A stretch of 64,000 nucleotides of DNA from Topomyia yanbarensis (lineage: Eukaryota; Arthropoda; Insecta; Diptera; Culicidae): NCBI RefSeq assembly GCF_030247195.1, contig NC_080672.1:64893771-64957770 (forward strand). The letters are read 5' to 3'. Positions 19,851 to 29,574 of this stretch are shown one piece after another. The position numbers were made by a program, and so were the translations under genes. The notes beneath the pieces were generated by a model that ran no database searches, had not been told where the DNA came from, and saw only the letters and a list, made by a program, of their open reading frames with translations. Positions within the stretch are counted from its first letter, which is position 1. Every line of letters begins with the position of its first letter.

Positions 19851-22800
19851 ATCCGAACACTTCAAGCGCTGATGTATTCTTCGCTTCCAGTAATTTGCCT
19901 TTTGCTCTAACATCTTGTGACGAGATGTCAACTATTTCTGTCGCCGATGATGATCGCTGCATTCTGGAGCGCGATGCAGTTGATTCGCCCTCTGCAGAAC
20001 CTGATCCGTCATCCAATAACATCGAGATTTACTACCAGAATGTTGGTGGCTTAAATTCATCAACGGACAGCTATTTGCTCGCGACCACGGGCTGCTGTTA
20101 TGACGTCATCGCCTTAACCGAGACGTGGCTCAACAACCGTACTCTGTCTCACCAGGTGTTTGGTTCAACATTTGATGTCTTCCGCTGTGATCGCAATGCC
20201 CTCAACAGCCGCAAGACATCAGGTGGTGGTGTACTCATCGCCGTTCGCCATGGTATAAAAGCCCGAGTGATCAACGATGAGCGGTGGGAGAGCTCCGAGC
20301 AAGTGTGGATATCAGTGAAACTTGCCGATCGCAATCTCTTCCTGTGTGTCGTGTATTTTCCACCTGACCGAATTCGTGATTACAGCCTGATCGATGTACA
20401 TCTTTCCTCCGTTTCTTTCATCACCTCGATCGCTGCCCCATCTGATGATATTGTTATACTGGGCGACTTTAACTTACCTGGCTTGACCTGGTGCCCAGCA
20501 AGTAACGGATTTCTACGATTGGATATCGAAAAATCTGTGCTTATCAACAATCCCAGTTGTATCTTGGACAACTACAGTAGCGCAACTCTTCGGCAAATTA
20601 ATAATATCATCAACGAGAACGGACGTACATTGGACCTCTGCTTTGTAAGTGCCCGGGACTACGCTCCGTACTGCTGCGCCGCACCGACACCTTTAGTCCA
20701 GCATGTGCGCCATCATCCCCCACTACATCTTGTACTCGCTGGTAACCTAGGAGTGAGTTTTGAAGACGTCTCAAGCTCTATCGTCTACGATTTTAAAAAC
20801 GCTGACTACGACAGCATCGTTAGCACGCTGTTGGATATAAATTGGGACGAAAATCTTAACAATGATGACGCGAACGAAGCAGCGATGACGTTTTCTAATA
20901 TTCTTAACTACCTAATCGACCGTCATGTGCCAAAACGAACAGTCAGCACAAATCAACACCCTCCCTGGCAATCAACAGTGCTTAGACGATTAAAAACTGC
21001 CAAACGAGCCGCATTTAAAAAGTTCTCGAAGCATAAGACACTTGCATTACGAAACCACTACTTTCAACTCAACCACGAATACAAACAGCAAAGCAGACGT
21101 GCCTTTTTTAGATATCAGCGAAACGTCGAACGTCAACTGAAATCCAAGCCCAAGTCGTTTTGGAAATATGTGAACGAGCAGCGAAAAGAATCCGGGTTAC
21201 CATCTTGTATGTCATTAAATGGAGTTTTAGGCACCGACACTAAGGAAATTTGCCAATTGTTTTCCGACAAATTTTCAAGCGTTTTTTCCGACGAGAACCT
21301 TTCCCCACAACAAGTCGCTGCCGCTTCAAATCTAACTCCTTCTCTAGGACGAACCATCAACCGAATTTGTGTCGATAATGCTGCCATTCTTGCAGCAAAT
21401 TCCAAGCTGAAAGCATCTAGTTCCCCGGGTCCAGATGGCGTTCCTTCGATTTTTGTCAAAAAGTGCATCAGCGGGCTTCTTGAACCACTTCGGCGAGTCT
21501 TTGTGCTATCACTCAATACTGGAATATTCCCTTCCTGCTGGAAAGCAGCGCACATGTTTCCAGTTCACAAAAAAGGAAACAAATCGAACATTGACAATTA
21601 TCGAGGAATCTCGTGTTTAAGTGCAGTATCAAAACTATTCGAGCTGGTTGTCTTAGACCCTCTTTTCTTTCACTGCAAACACTACATTGCAGACGATCAA
21701 CACGGATTTATGCCTAAACGATCGACAACGACTAACCTGCTCTCGTTCACAACATATGCAATGGATGGATTCGCTGACGGATTGCAAACCGATGCTATTT
21801 ACATGGATCTATCTGCGGCCTTCGACAAAATCAATCATGATATCGCAATAGCGAAGCTGGACAAACTCGGTATTCATGGACAACTTCTGCGCTGGTTTCG
21901 TTCCTACCTCGAAGGAAGGCAGCTCCAAATCAGCATTAAGGACTGTCTATCTACACCATTCTTCGCTACATCCGGTATCCCACAAGGAAGCCATCTCGGT
22001 CCAGTGATATTCCTCCTCTACTTTAATGACGTCAACATCAAATTACAAGGACCCCGCCTTTCTTTTGCCGACGACATGAAAATTTTTCAACAAATACGGG
22101 ATAAAACCGATGCCGAGCTTCTTCAGAGGGAATTGGACAGCTTTAGTACGTGGTGTGATCTAAACAGAATGGTTTTAAACCCGAGCAAATGCTCAATCGT
22201 TACGTTCACGCGGAAACGCCATCCGATTCAGTTTAACTACCATCTCTTCGACTCGAGTATTCCAAGACACTCTAACGTCAAGGATCTCGGAGTCATCATG
22301 GATTCGGCACTAACGTTCAAACCACATACATCATCCATTGTGGATAAGGCTTCAAGACAGCTTGGGTTCATCTTTCGAATAGCGAAAAACTTTAAGGACG
22401 TATACTGTTTAAAATCTCTCTATTGTGCGCTGGTTCGCTCAACACTGGAATATTGTTCTGCTGTTTGGAACCCTTACTACCAGAACGGTGTCGACAGAAT
22501 CGAGGCCGTCCAACGCCGGTTCATACGCTTTGCACTCCGACATCTTCCTTGGCAAAACAGATTTCAGCTGCCGAGCTACGAAAACCGTTGTCAGTTAATA
22601 CAGCTCGATACTCTAAGCATCCGGAGGGACTGCTCTCGAGCCCTGTTCGTCTCGGACTTACTGTCTGCCAGGGTGGATTGCCCTACAATCCTCGGACGCC
22701 TCGATCTTCAAGCTCGCGTTCGAGCTCTGCGCAATAACTCTCTTCTGCGAGTCCCATTCAGGAGAACTAACTATGGGCGCCAGGGCGCTGTTACCGGACT

Positions 22801-22897
22801 CCAGCGTGTGTTTAACAGTGTGGCGACGGCGTTTGACTTCAACCTGACAAGGAATTCGATAAAAACTAAAATTATTCGTATTCTGAAATGTAATTAG
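19454..22897 (+). CDS. CR1-type ORF2: endonuclease and reverse transcriptase
   Basis: A 1147-residue protein. Residues 1-188 are a Pro-rich extension containing the duplicated module MEAL-PPATVE, SRPGPVC. The APE-like endonuclease starts at about 189 (YYQNVGG) with ALTETWL and GDFN at 337-340; near its end the usual SD-H or D-HHP motif reads QHVRHHPP, so the expected aspartate seems to be lost. The reverse transcriptase follows, with SSPGPDGVPS, VHKKGNKSNIDNYRGISCL, DQHGFMPKRST, MDLSAAFDKINH, GIPQGSHLGP and the catalytic FADD at 871-874, then the thumb and a C-terminal region ending near the 3' repeats. There is no RNase H, as expected for CR1. The first in-frame ATG after the ORF1 stop is at 19454; a start further in is possible. 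Confidence 0.9.
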   Translation: MEALDPPATVEPLQPAFSSRPGPVCVGGEGVFQAAFLGKYYTNCNDTTVKPIHASSSSSNTRRKLLPSRSCSPHRSIGVQRILGRTAVGTMEALEPPATVEQLQPAIISRPGPVCGMGERVFQPATNGKYTSDPNTSSADVFFASSNLPFALTSCDEMSTISVADDDRCILERDAVDSPSAEPDPSSNNIEIYYQNVGGLNSSTDSYLLATTGCCYDVIALTETWLNNRTLSHQVFGSTFDVFRCDRNALNSRKTSGGGVLIAVRHGIKARVINDERWESSEQVWISVKLADRNLFLCVVYFPPDRIRDYSLIDVHLSSVSFITSIAAPSDDIVILGDFNLPGLTWCPASNGFLRLDIEKSVLINNPSCILDNYSSATLRQINNIINENGRTLDLCFVSARDYAPYCCAAPTPLVQHVRHHPPLHLVLAGNLGVSFEDVSSSIVYDFKNADYDSIVSTLLDINWDENLNNDDANEAAMTFSNILNYLIDRHVPKRTVSTNQHPPWQSTVLRRLKTAKRAAFKKFSKHKTLALRNHYFQLNHEYKQQSRRAFFRYQRNVERQLKSKPKSFWKYVNEQRKESGLPSCMSLNGVLGTDTKEICQLFSDKFSSVFSDENLSPQQVAAASNLTPSLGRTINRICVDNAAILAANSKLKASSSPGPDGVPSIFVKKCISGLLEPLRRVFVLSLNTGIFPSCWKAAHMFPVHKKGNKSNIDNYRGISCLSAVSKLFELVVLDPLFFHCKHYIADDQHGFMPKRSTTTNLLSFTTYAMDGFADGLQTDAIYMDLSAAFDKINHDIAIAKLDKLGIHGQLLRWFRSYLEGRQLQISIKDCLSTPFFATSGIPQGSHLGPVIFLLYFNDVNIKLQGPRLSFADDMKIFQQIRDKTDAELLQRELDSFSTWCDLNRMVLNPSKCSIVTFTRKRHPIQFNYHLFDSSIPRHSNVKDLGVIMDSALTFKPHTSSIVDKASRQLGFIFRIAKNFKDVYCLKSLYCALVRSTLEYCSAVWNPYYQNGVDRIEAVQRRFIRFALRHLPWQNRFQLPSYENRCQLIQLDTLSIRRDCSRALFVSDLLSARVDCPTILGRLDLQARVRALRNNSLLRVPFRRTNYGRQGAVTGLQRVFNSVATAFDFNLTRNSIKTKIIRILKCN

Positions 22898-22941
22898 TTT
22901 AAGTAACCACCATTGGGGCCAAGGGGTCTGTTGGTGACGGT

Positions 22942-22974
22942 ACAACAAATAAACAAATAAACAAATAAACAAAT
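22942..22974 (+). repeat. CR1 terminal AAATAAAC repeats
   Basis: About four copies of an 8 bp unit (ACAAATAA register) close the element 45 bp after the ORF2 stop. This short-repeat ending, in place of poly(A), is typical of CR1/L2-type elements and marks the 3' boundary. Confidence 0.85.
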
Positions 22975-23007
22975 TTGAGAACCCACCCACTTCGCTGAAG
23001 TTTTTTA

Positions 23008-23055
23008 AGGCTGTGCGGGAAACTTAATTGAGCTCGACAGTTTCCCGCACAGCCT
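23008..23055. other. Perfect 17 bp stem-loop
   Basis: AGGCTGTGCGGGAAACT at 23008-23024 is exactly complementary to 23039-23055, with a 14-nt loop. It lies 34 bp past the CR1 3' end. The ORF track gives no gene here. It could be the end-to-end remnant of a foldback element or a structured RNA; nothing in the sequence decides. Confidence 0.8.
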
Positions 23056-24143
23056 AGTAATCAGTAAATGTTTATACTGATATCTCGGAAAAGCGTCATT
23101 TGTTTGCTGATTTTCAGAGAAATGTTTGCCGAGTCTCAGCAAATAATTGTAGGTTTTACTGAGATCTCAGCAAAAAATTAATTTACCGAGTGCTCGGCTG
23201 TTCAAATCACAGCAAAAGTTGCAAAAAATGCTAAGATTCAGTAGAAAAAATTAAGTGTGTACGGGAAAATATGAGGAAAAATATATTACATGCTATAATT
23301 TTTGAAGCAGTGCTAGAAAATTTCAGTTTATACTTTTAAAAAAAAAACATTCTTAGCATTTCAATGACGCTACTTCAGTTTTTCAAAAAAAAAAAATACG
23401 GGAAATTGGAGTTTTGGGCCATTTTATCCATAATATCTCCTATTCTTAATAACCATTCTCCTCTACGCTGCAAATCTTACATATTGTGCAGTTTTTCCAA
23501 TGTGAAAAAATCTCAGCAATCGAAACCCTTCCGACCTGTATCAGGATAAGAGAAGTTGGGGTTCTAGAGTATTTGGCCATTCATTTCAAACTTTATCATT
23601 TTTCGTTAGTATATCTCTCTTATTCTTCAATCGATTAAACAATTAAAAAATTAACTGTACCTTGTTGAACGTGGAAAATTCTCAGGAACAAAATGGAAAT
23701 AGATTTGTTACCAGTAAAAATATCAGATTTTTTGACATTTAGTCTAGAAACATTGTCCATTGAAATGCTAAGGATGATTCTGTAAAAAAAGGTATTCGTC
23801 GTAATTTTCCGAGTGCTACTTAAAGCATTTAATAGTTTTTTTCTCGTATTTTCCCATAGTAATTTGTAATTTATTTATCAGCAGAACGAAAACTTGTCAG
23901 TTACATAAACTTTGTATCAAGTCAAGGAAAAAAAGTACCAAATATGGGGGGGGGGTTAACTTTGCGATCCCGCGATTTTTTTTTCTGAATGCCCTATTGG
24001 ATATAGCCTTTGTGACCAAAACTTATTTAAAACCAAACATTAAATTGAAGCGTAATGCTAATTTTGTTGTTCATCGATTTGATCGAGTTGTTGGTTTCGG
24101 CGAAGGAATCGCAATAGCGGTTAACTGCAGAATCAAACATTGA
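23056..24143. other. AT-rich non-coding sequence
   Basis: No gene is recognised. TCTCAGCAAA-like and TCTCGG-like phrases recur irregularly at 23080-23230, perhaps an old repeat. A G tract lies at about 23945-23955. Confidence 0.4.
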
Positions 24144-24266
24144 GTCTTAATTAGGGTTACCAACCGTCCTTATTTTAAAGGACATGTCCTTATTTTCTAA
24201 GCTTCTGGAAAGCGTCCTTATTTTACTTCAAATGTCCTTAATTTTAGTCTCAAACCTTTACATATA

Positions 24267-24853
24267 CAGGGTGGTTCAACATGAGGTTTTTAACAGGGCA
24301 TTTTCTAGTAGGTAACGGGTACTAACTGCAAACTGTCATACTATTGTAGTTTAGTATTGTTTGCCATTTCATAATGGAAAGATTTACAAATTATTCAACT
24401 ACATTTCGAAAATCAGCGAGCTGTGAGAAACGTGTTTAGTGCACTCCGAGTATAATATGGTCGACATAATCGGCCAACTGACTCCACTATTCGCCATGGC
24501 CAATCAAACAGTAAGAGTTTCAGTTCTCGTTATTGGATGATTAGCGAACAAATCGACCACATCCAGCACGCAGCGAAGAAAACATATCGGCGGGGACATC
24601 CCCAAGCATTGGAAACCAACACTACTCGAGTAATTAGCCAGATATCACTTGGAATACTCGAATCTGTAATCAAAAATTGGACAAGTCGAATGGACTACCT
24701 CGAGCGCCAACATGGTCATTATTTAAAAGAAATTGTTTTCAAACAATAAATGGCAAAAAATGTTCTTTCGATTGACAAATAAACATTTCGCGATTTACTC
24801 CATTTTTCATTTTTTTTTGCTAGATTAAAAAAACGTCATGACGAATCACCCTG
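24267..24853 (+). mobile_element. Internally deleted mariner/IS630-like element
   Basis: It starts with CAGGGTGGTTC and ends with GAATCACCCTG, inverted with one mismatch, and has TA on both sides (24265-24266, 24854-24855), the hallmark of Tc1/mariner insertion. Transposase remnants on the plus strand confirm the class. It lies entirely inside the hAT-like element and is therefore younger than it. Confidence 0.85.
24374..24749 (+). pseudogene. Mariner-like transposase remnant, N- and C-terminal parts joined by deletion
   Basis: From 24374 the N-terminal helix-turn-helix part is readable after a small shift: MERFTNYS, FENQRAVRNVFSALRV, a stop, then YGRHNRPTDSTIRHG. The same frame continues into an open stretch (24537-24749) with HPQALETNTTRVISQ, ISLGILESVIKNWTSRMDYL and GHYLKEIVFKQ, which is the usual C-terminal end of IS630-type transposases carried by insect genomes. 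The DDE catalytic core between the two parts is absent, so no active enzyme can be made. Confidence 0.75.
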
Positions 24854-25289
24854 TATTAAATTATTCAGATCAACTTTATTCCAAGAGAATCAATTTCAAT
24901 TTTCAATTCCTTCCAGTGATTTTTTGTTAATGTATAATGGTTAATGGTTTGGCCAAAGTGGTTATCCTCGTTCAGTATTGGCAGTACACCATTCTAATTT
25001 GTCTCGATCGAGATTCAACGTCCCAGTTCAACCGCTGGAAAATTAGCCAGAATTCCGACTGTTTTTTCAGGATTCTCGCTCAAGTGACATAACTGGCATA
25101 ACATTTGGCAGGAATGTCCTTAATTTGCTCTCAGTCCATTTGGTAACCCTAGTCTTAATGTCTCTTAAGACCAAGGAGGTCGAGAGTTTGGGTATCGAAA
25201 ATGAAACCAATCTTGTTATCATTTTTTTTGCTGCAGCGTAGGCAACTTTTCAGTGCACTAGCGAACACACTACTTTCTTGAAAAGAGTC

Positions 25290-25935
25290 TTACAAAAACT
25301 TACAAGAAATTGCTCGAAATTATCGGCGATTTTAACGCTAAACACCGATTCTGGAATAATGGTCAAAGCAATCCCAACGGTAAACTACTGTTTAATGATT
25401 GCTCTTCTGGTTATTATCCAATTTAGTTCCCAAATGGATCAACGTGCTATTCGTCTGTAAGGAATCCATCAACAATTGAAATGGTTTTGACAGATCAAAG
25501 CCACATTTGTAGCGAATTGATTGAACATGCTGACTTTGATTCTGATCACCTTCCAGCAACTTTTTCACTTCCTAAAGAAGCCGTTTCCAATCCAATCAGC
25601 TCAGCGTTTAATTTTTGAAAAGGGAATCGGGAAAGGTACATATTCATATTCAAATACATTTACTCTAGTGTAACTTTGCTAACACAATTACTATTTTAGA
25701 AGTCTGGCTGCGTCTGCATGATACTATCAAAAGTCTAAACTACAGACATGTCTGTAAATCTGGCATCGCTGATAGATACAGTATTACAAAATTTAAGTAA
25801 TTCTATAGTTGATGCCAGGAATTTATCAGTATCAACAACACAGAAAAAATTTATTACTTCTATTATTGACGATAATCTTCAGCTTCTGATTCGCTTGAAG
25901 AATGTTCGAAGACTAATACCAACATTCTCGTGATC
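25290..25935 (+). pseudogene. Jockey-type pol fragment (endonuclease end and linker)
   Basis: Readable plus-strand pieces include IIGDFNAKHRFWNN, NPNGKLLFNDCSSGYY, RNPSTIEMVLTDQSHICSEL and HADFDSDHLPATFSL, the last third of an APE-type endonuclease with its GDFN and SDH motifs. Further on, SLIDTVLQNLSNSIVDARNL and DDNLQLLIRLKNVRR match the linker before the reverse transcriptase of Jockey/Juan-like elements. Frameshifts and a non-matching stretch at about 25620-25740 break it. The reverse transcriptase itself is missing. Confidence 0.75.
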
Positions 25936-25942
25936 CTCATAT

Positions 25943-26453
25943 TAACCCATTTATGCCCATGTTGTTTGTGGACAACAACGTTTTTAAACAGCTATAACTT
26001 TAGATTGCGACAAGATTTGCTCACAACAACAAGTAAGACTAATAAATTTGACTATTGCCTTTTATTTGAGCATTAACAGTTAGAAGGATCAGCTCTTTAA
26101 CTGAAATTATTGCAATTAGTCTGATTGGATTCCGATGAAGTAGTGCTACCAGAGACAGTTTACGTTGACGACAGAAAATATATTCATATATCTTCGCTAT
26201 GGTGCAATATTTTTGAGAACTAATGATACTTATCAATTTAGACTGTCTTTGGCTACGTTTTCCAGGCAATTGTGTTGACAGAGCATTGTATTGACCATTG
26301 GAAGGTAAAAATTATGCAGCTTCTAGGACTGTAAGGGTATCACCTATATTTATGAATATATGCTTTTCGTGTTTCTTGATCTCACCGTTTTCAGGGAAAA
26401 ATTGTTTTGAAGCCCTACATGCACTAGAAAAAAGTTGGGCATGAAAGGGTTAA
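25943..26453. mobile_element. TTAA-flanked MITE (piggyBac type)
   Basis: TTAACCCATTTATGCCCATG at the left end and its counterpart TTAACCCTTTCATGCCCAAC, inverted, at the right end. TTAA is present on both sides, the target duplication of piggyBac-type elements. A partial relative begins at 63912 (TTAACCCATTATTGCCCAAC). There is no transposase; the 76-residue minus frame inside lacks family support. Confidence 0.75.
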
Positions 26454-28390
26454 CTGTATCTATCAGTATCTACAAAAAGAAATTAAGCATAGATTCACTT
26501 TTGAGAAATGAAATTTCATAACTTTGTTCAATGAGTTCAAAACATGTTGATGCTTGGTAGAGCTCGAGTACATGATGTTTTTAAAATATTGTATTATAAA
26601 AATGCCAATGTTTTGGGGTTTCTCCTTAATTTTTTTGTTGTTTTTTATTCATTTAAATTTTTGTTTTGAAACCTTTCATATACATATAAACCATTTAAAA
26701 CTGAAAGCGCTTCGCGTACGTGTTAATATGGTAAAATTTCGCTAAAACTTTGGCCAATTTTTTTTGATACCTTGATTTATTTTTAGACCGGCGAAGGGCA
26801 AAATTCCAACATCGCAAAAATAACTGCCACCCTAAGGCTTGTAGTTGCTTATAAAGTTTGGCAAAGGATACCCAAATTTTATAAAATCTGCAACTTTTAA
26901 ATTTTACTCGAAATTAACAGTCGGGCGCGGTCAAATGTGTTTCAGTCGTCGATAGACTGGCAATTGCCTATATTTTCACGAGTTTTCAAATTTTTAGTAT
27001 AACTTTATACAACTTCACTTTAAATCATGAGATTTTACTAAAATCACTAAAAATCAAGGATTGTGATGCTTTTAATAAATAGTACTTAATCATTTCAAGA
27101 AAAATCTTCAATTGTTGACACCGTTCAGTGATGGGGTAAGACTCAGACAATATGTAGAAAGTACGATGAACTGCAAAATTTGCCATATTTCTGAAAAAAA
27201 ATATGCGCCAAGCGGGTGGCTGTCATAAATTCCCCACACTTGGCACTTTTTCTATTGGAAAGACGATCCGCGCGATGAAACCCATCATTTCAAAGCACTA
27301 CTCCGAAACGGTGTATGGCCACGAAGTCGCAAAGAGGAATAGGTAGAAATAAATTTTATTGCACGCCGAACATGCCAGCGTTTAAAAGACAAATTTTCAA
27401 GTTTATGATCCATGATCATGTATGTAGCATTTTTTACCCATTGCCATGGTCCAATGGGCAAACTCGATTACTACCTCCATCCTGATGGGTTTCGTTTGTA
27501 ACTTACGAAGTGTTGCTCGGTGTGGGGTAGAAAAAGTTGTTTTGGATTGCCCCATGGGTTACAGAAAGACATCGTATCCCCAGTGCTTGAAAGACGTAGT
27601 CAGCAATTTACAATGAGTGAGTGGCACTGTTCATCAACGATTGTGATACTGTCTTTGGAATTGCCATTGGAAAGGCATGGATGCATCTCGCACCGATTCC
27701 ACATATACACCTAGGATTGTTTTTAAAATTAATTTTTAAGCTTAATTGAAACCAATTTGTTAGCTGACTGTCGGCAGGGGATTGTGCTACATTTTCATTT
27801 TCCAGTCAGATATGTTTCAAGTTTGGGCTGTTAGGAAACTGTTATCTGATGTTTACTAATTTTAAACCGAGTTAATTTCGTTTGTGGTTTCAGTTATCGC
27901 CAGATGAAAATGTGATGTTTTTTTTTCAGAGAAGGAAAAGCGCATGCCTATCTTTTTTGTCACATTTGTTTCCCGGCTCCGCATCAATTGGCTAGCGTAT
28001 GAATTGTTCGTCTACACTTCTGTATCTCCATTTCACGCGTCTAGCATTGTTGGACTGGTTTCAATAACATAAACATCCATTTCCATATTTATTAATTATG
28101 TCTCTCTACTAAATTTGGAACATTGGTTATCTGGTGTTGTTTATCTGAAGTCTGAAAAAAACATCACCTCTTTTCATATATAGTATCTTCATATATAGTC
28201 TCTCATCAACGGATAGGATCGGTTTAATGTTTAATTGTCAAGTAAGTTAGATTGTCCATACCATAATGATTTATTGGAGTGTTTGACTCTTTTATTAAAA
28301 CTGGCTGATAATCGGTCTAGTTTTATTGTTGAATTGTTGGTTTATCATCCATCAGAAACATATTTGGCTCTTATAGTTGGTATACTGAGG
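26454..28390. other. AT-rich non-coding sequence
   Basis: No gene is recognised. A possible decayed TIR pair (ACTGCCACCCTAAGG near 26824 and GGGTGGCTGTCATAA near 27215) may mark a further small element, but I could not define its ends. The sequence at 27240-27720 is less AT-rich and might be host unique DNA. Confidence 0.35.
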
Positions 28391-29574
28391 TAGGGTGATG
28401 TGCCTATTATGTCAGTAGAGCCTATTGTGACCTATTTCGAACCCCTTGGTTTCGAACCAAGCATATGAGATAATGACAATATCGATTTGGTTAAAGCAGG
28501 TGTGCAAAAATAAGCTCAAGTTATATTCTTTATTTATTGTGCACATATGTATTTAGAACTATCCTCTAAATCCAACTTTTAATTAAAACAAAATCACCTT
28601 ATTGAAATATCTGCCAATCCACCTCACTCACTTAAACTCAAAGAAATACTAGCGAGCCCGCATTTATCGCCTCATATCTCGTTATTTCGGCACAAATATA
28701 TTAAACATTGCACTGATACATACCTTTATTTTAGCTGGAGAACCTTTTTACGATTATTTCACTTCAAAATCACTCGTCAAACACTAGGATAGACCTAGTG
28801 TTATAATAGGATAATATTAAATACGAAGGATCACATTATTGCCATGTTTTACCGACACACTACCACAATCAAAACAAACTTTTTGCATCCATCATACAGA
28901 AAAGAATCACAAGTGCTGCCAAACCAAAACATGAACTTGAAAATATATTGTTATGCAATTTAAGGTATAAGTAATCAATTATTTAAAGTTTTTGAACTAA
29001 TTGTTGATTGCAGATATTTTATTTTCATTTTCACATACAATTCGGATCGGGAGGAAGCAATGTGTGATGTGAAACTTGAGATTCCATTTGTTAACCTTCG
29101 CATGGTTATGTCCTGCGAGCTCAATTCTGGGCGCTCTTCTACTAACAGCTGATGAGTTTCTTTCATGTGCGTGATGTTTACGTTTCTTTTGATCGGCTGA
29201 AAAAGCAGAATGATTCGTTTTACAAATCACGCGTTGGCGTCCATGATCTGGATACCTAGTTAGAATCGACGTAAATGGAATATGAGGCATTGCGTTTCAG
29301 CTAGATTGTTTTTCGATGAGGTGGAAATCGGCACACCCATGAGGCGATAATGGAATCATCCAGGTGGGAATAGACGCACAGAATAGAACATTTATTTTCA
29401 TTTATGCTGAAAATTGTGACAATTCTGCTAAATAAGCATTATGTAGATGTTTAAGAAACAGTACACTGATACTTTATTCTGAGAAAGGTTATAGGTAATA
29501 TGGCTTCTTTTAAAGTTGTTCAAAAAATAGTGCGACCCTCTCCCTAATGGTGCCAAAATAGACTCATCACCCTA
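28391..29574. mobile_element. TIR element of about 1.18 kb with TA flanks
   Basis: The left end is TAGGGTGATGTGCCTATTAT and the right end, inverted, is TAGGGTGATGAGTCTATTTT. The outer TA may be the target duplication, as in Tc1/mariner-related MITEs. TATTATGT-like and CTATTGTGACC phrases repeat inside, including AGACCTAGTGTTATAATAGG near 28790. There is no transposase. Confidence 0.65.

Larger units (their letters stand above)
18200..22974 (+). mobile_element. CR1-clade non-LTR retrotransposon, near full length
   Basis: It consists of a presumed 5' UTR (start not determined, somewhere in 18200-18430), a PHD-finger ORF1 (18527-19405), an endonuclease/RT ORF2 (19454-22897), a short 3' UTR of about 45 bp and a terminal run of AAATAAAC repeats (22942-22974). 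CR1-type elements characteristically end in short tandem repeats rather than poly(A), and PHD-type ORF1 proteins are known in this clade. Both ORFs are free of internal stops. No target-site duplication was identified. Confidence 0.85.
24152..25151. mobile_element. hAT-like non-autonomous element with 8 bp target duplication
   Basis: The ends are TAGGGTTACCA at 24152 and TGGTAACCCTA ending at 25151, an 11 bp perfect inverted pair. GTCTTAAT stands directly outside both ends (24144-24151 and 25152-25159). An 8 bp duplication fits the hAT superfamily. Subterminal blocks contain repeated GTCCTTATTTT/GTCCTTAATTT phrases. The body is interrupted by a mariner-like element at 24267-24853; without it the element is only about 410 bp, so it is a MITE. 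Confidence 0.85.

Noticed and set aside
26824..27230. TIR element with ACTGCCACCC ends
   Set aside because: Similarity between the two ends is too short and no flanking duplication was found.
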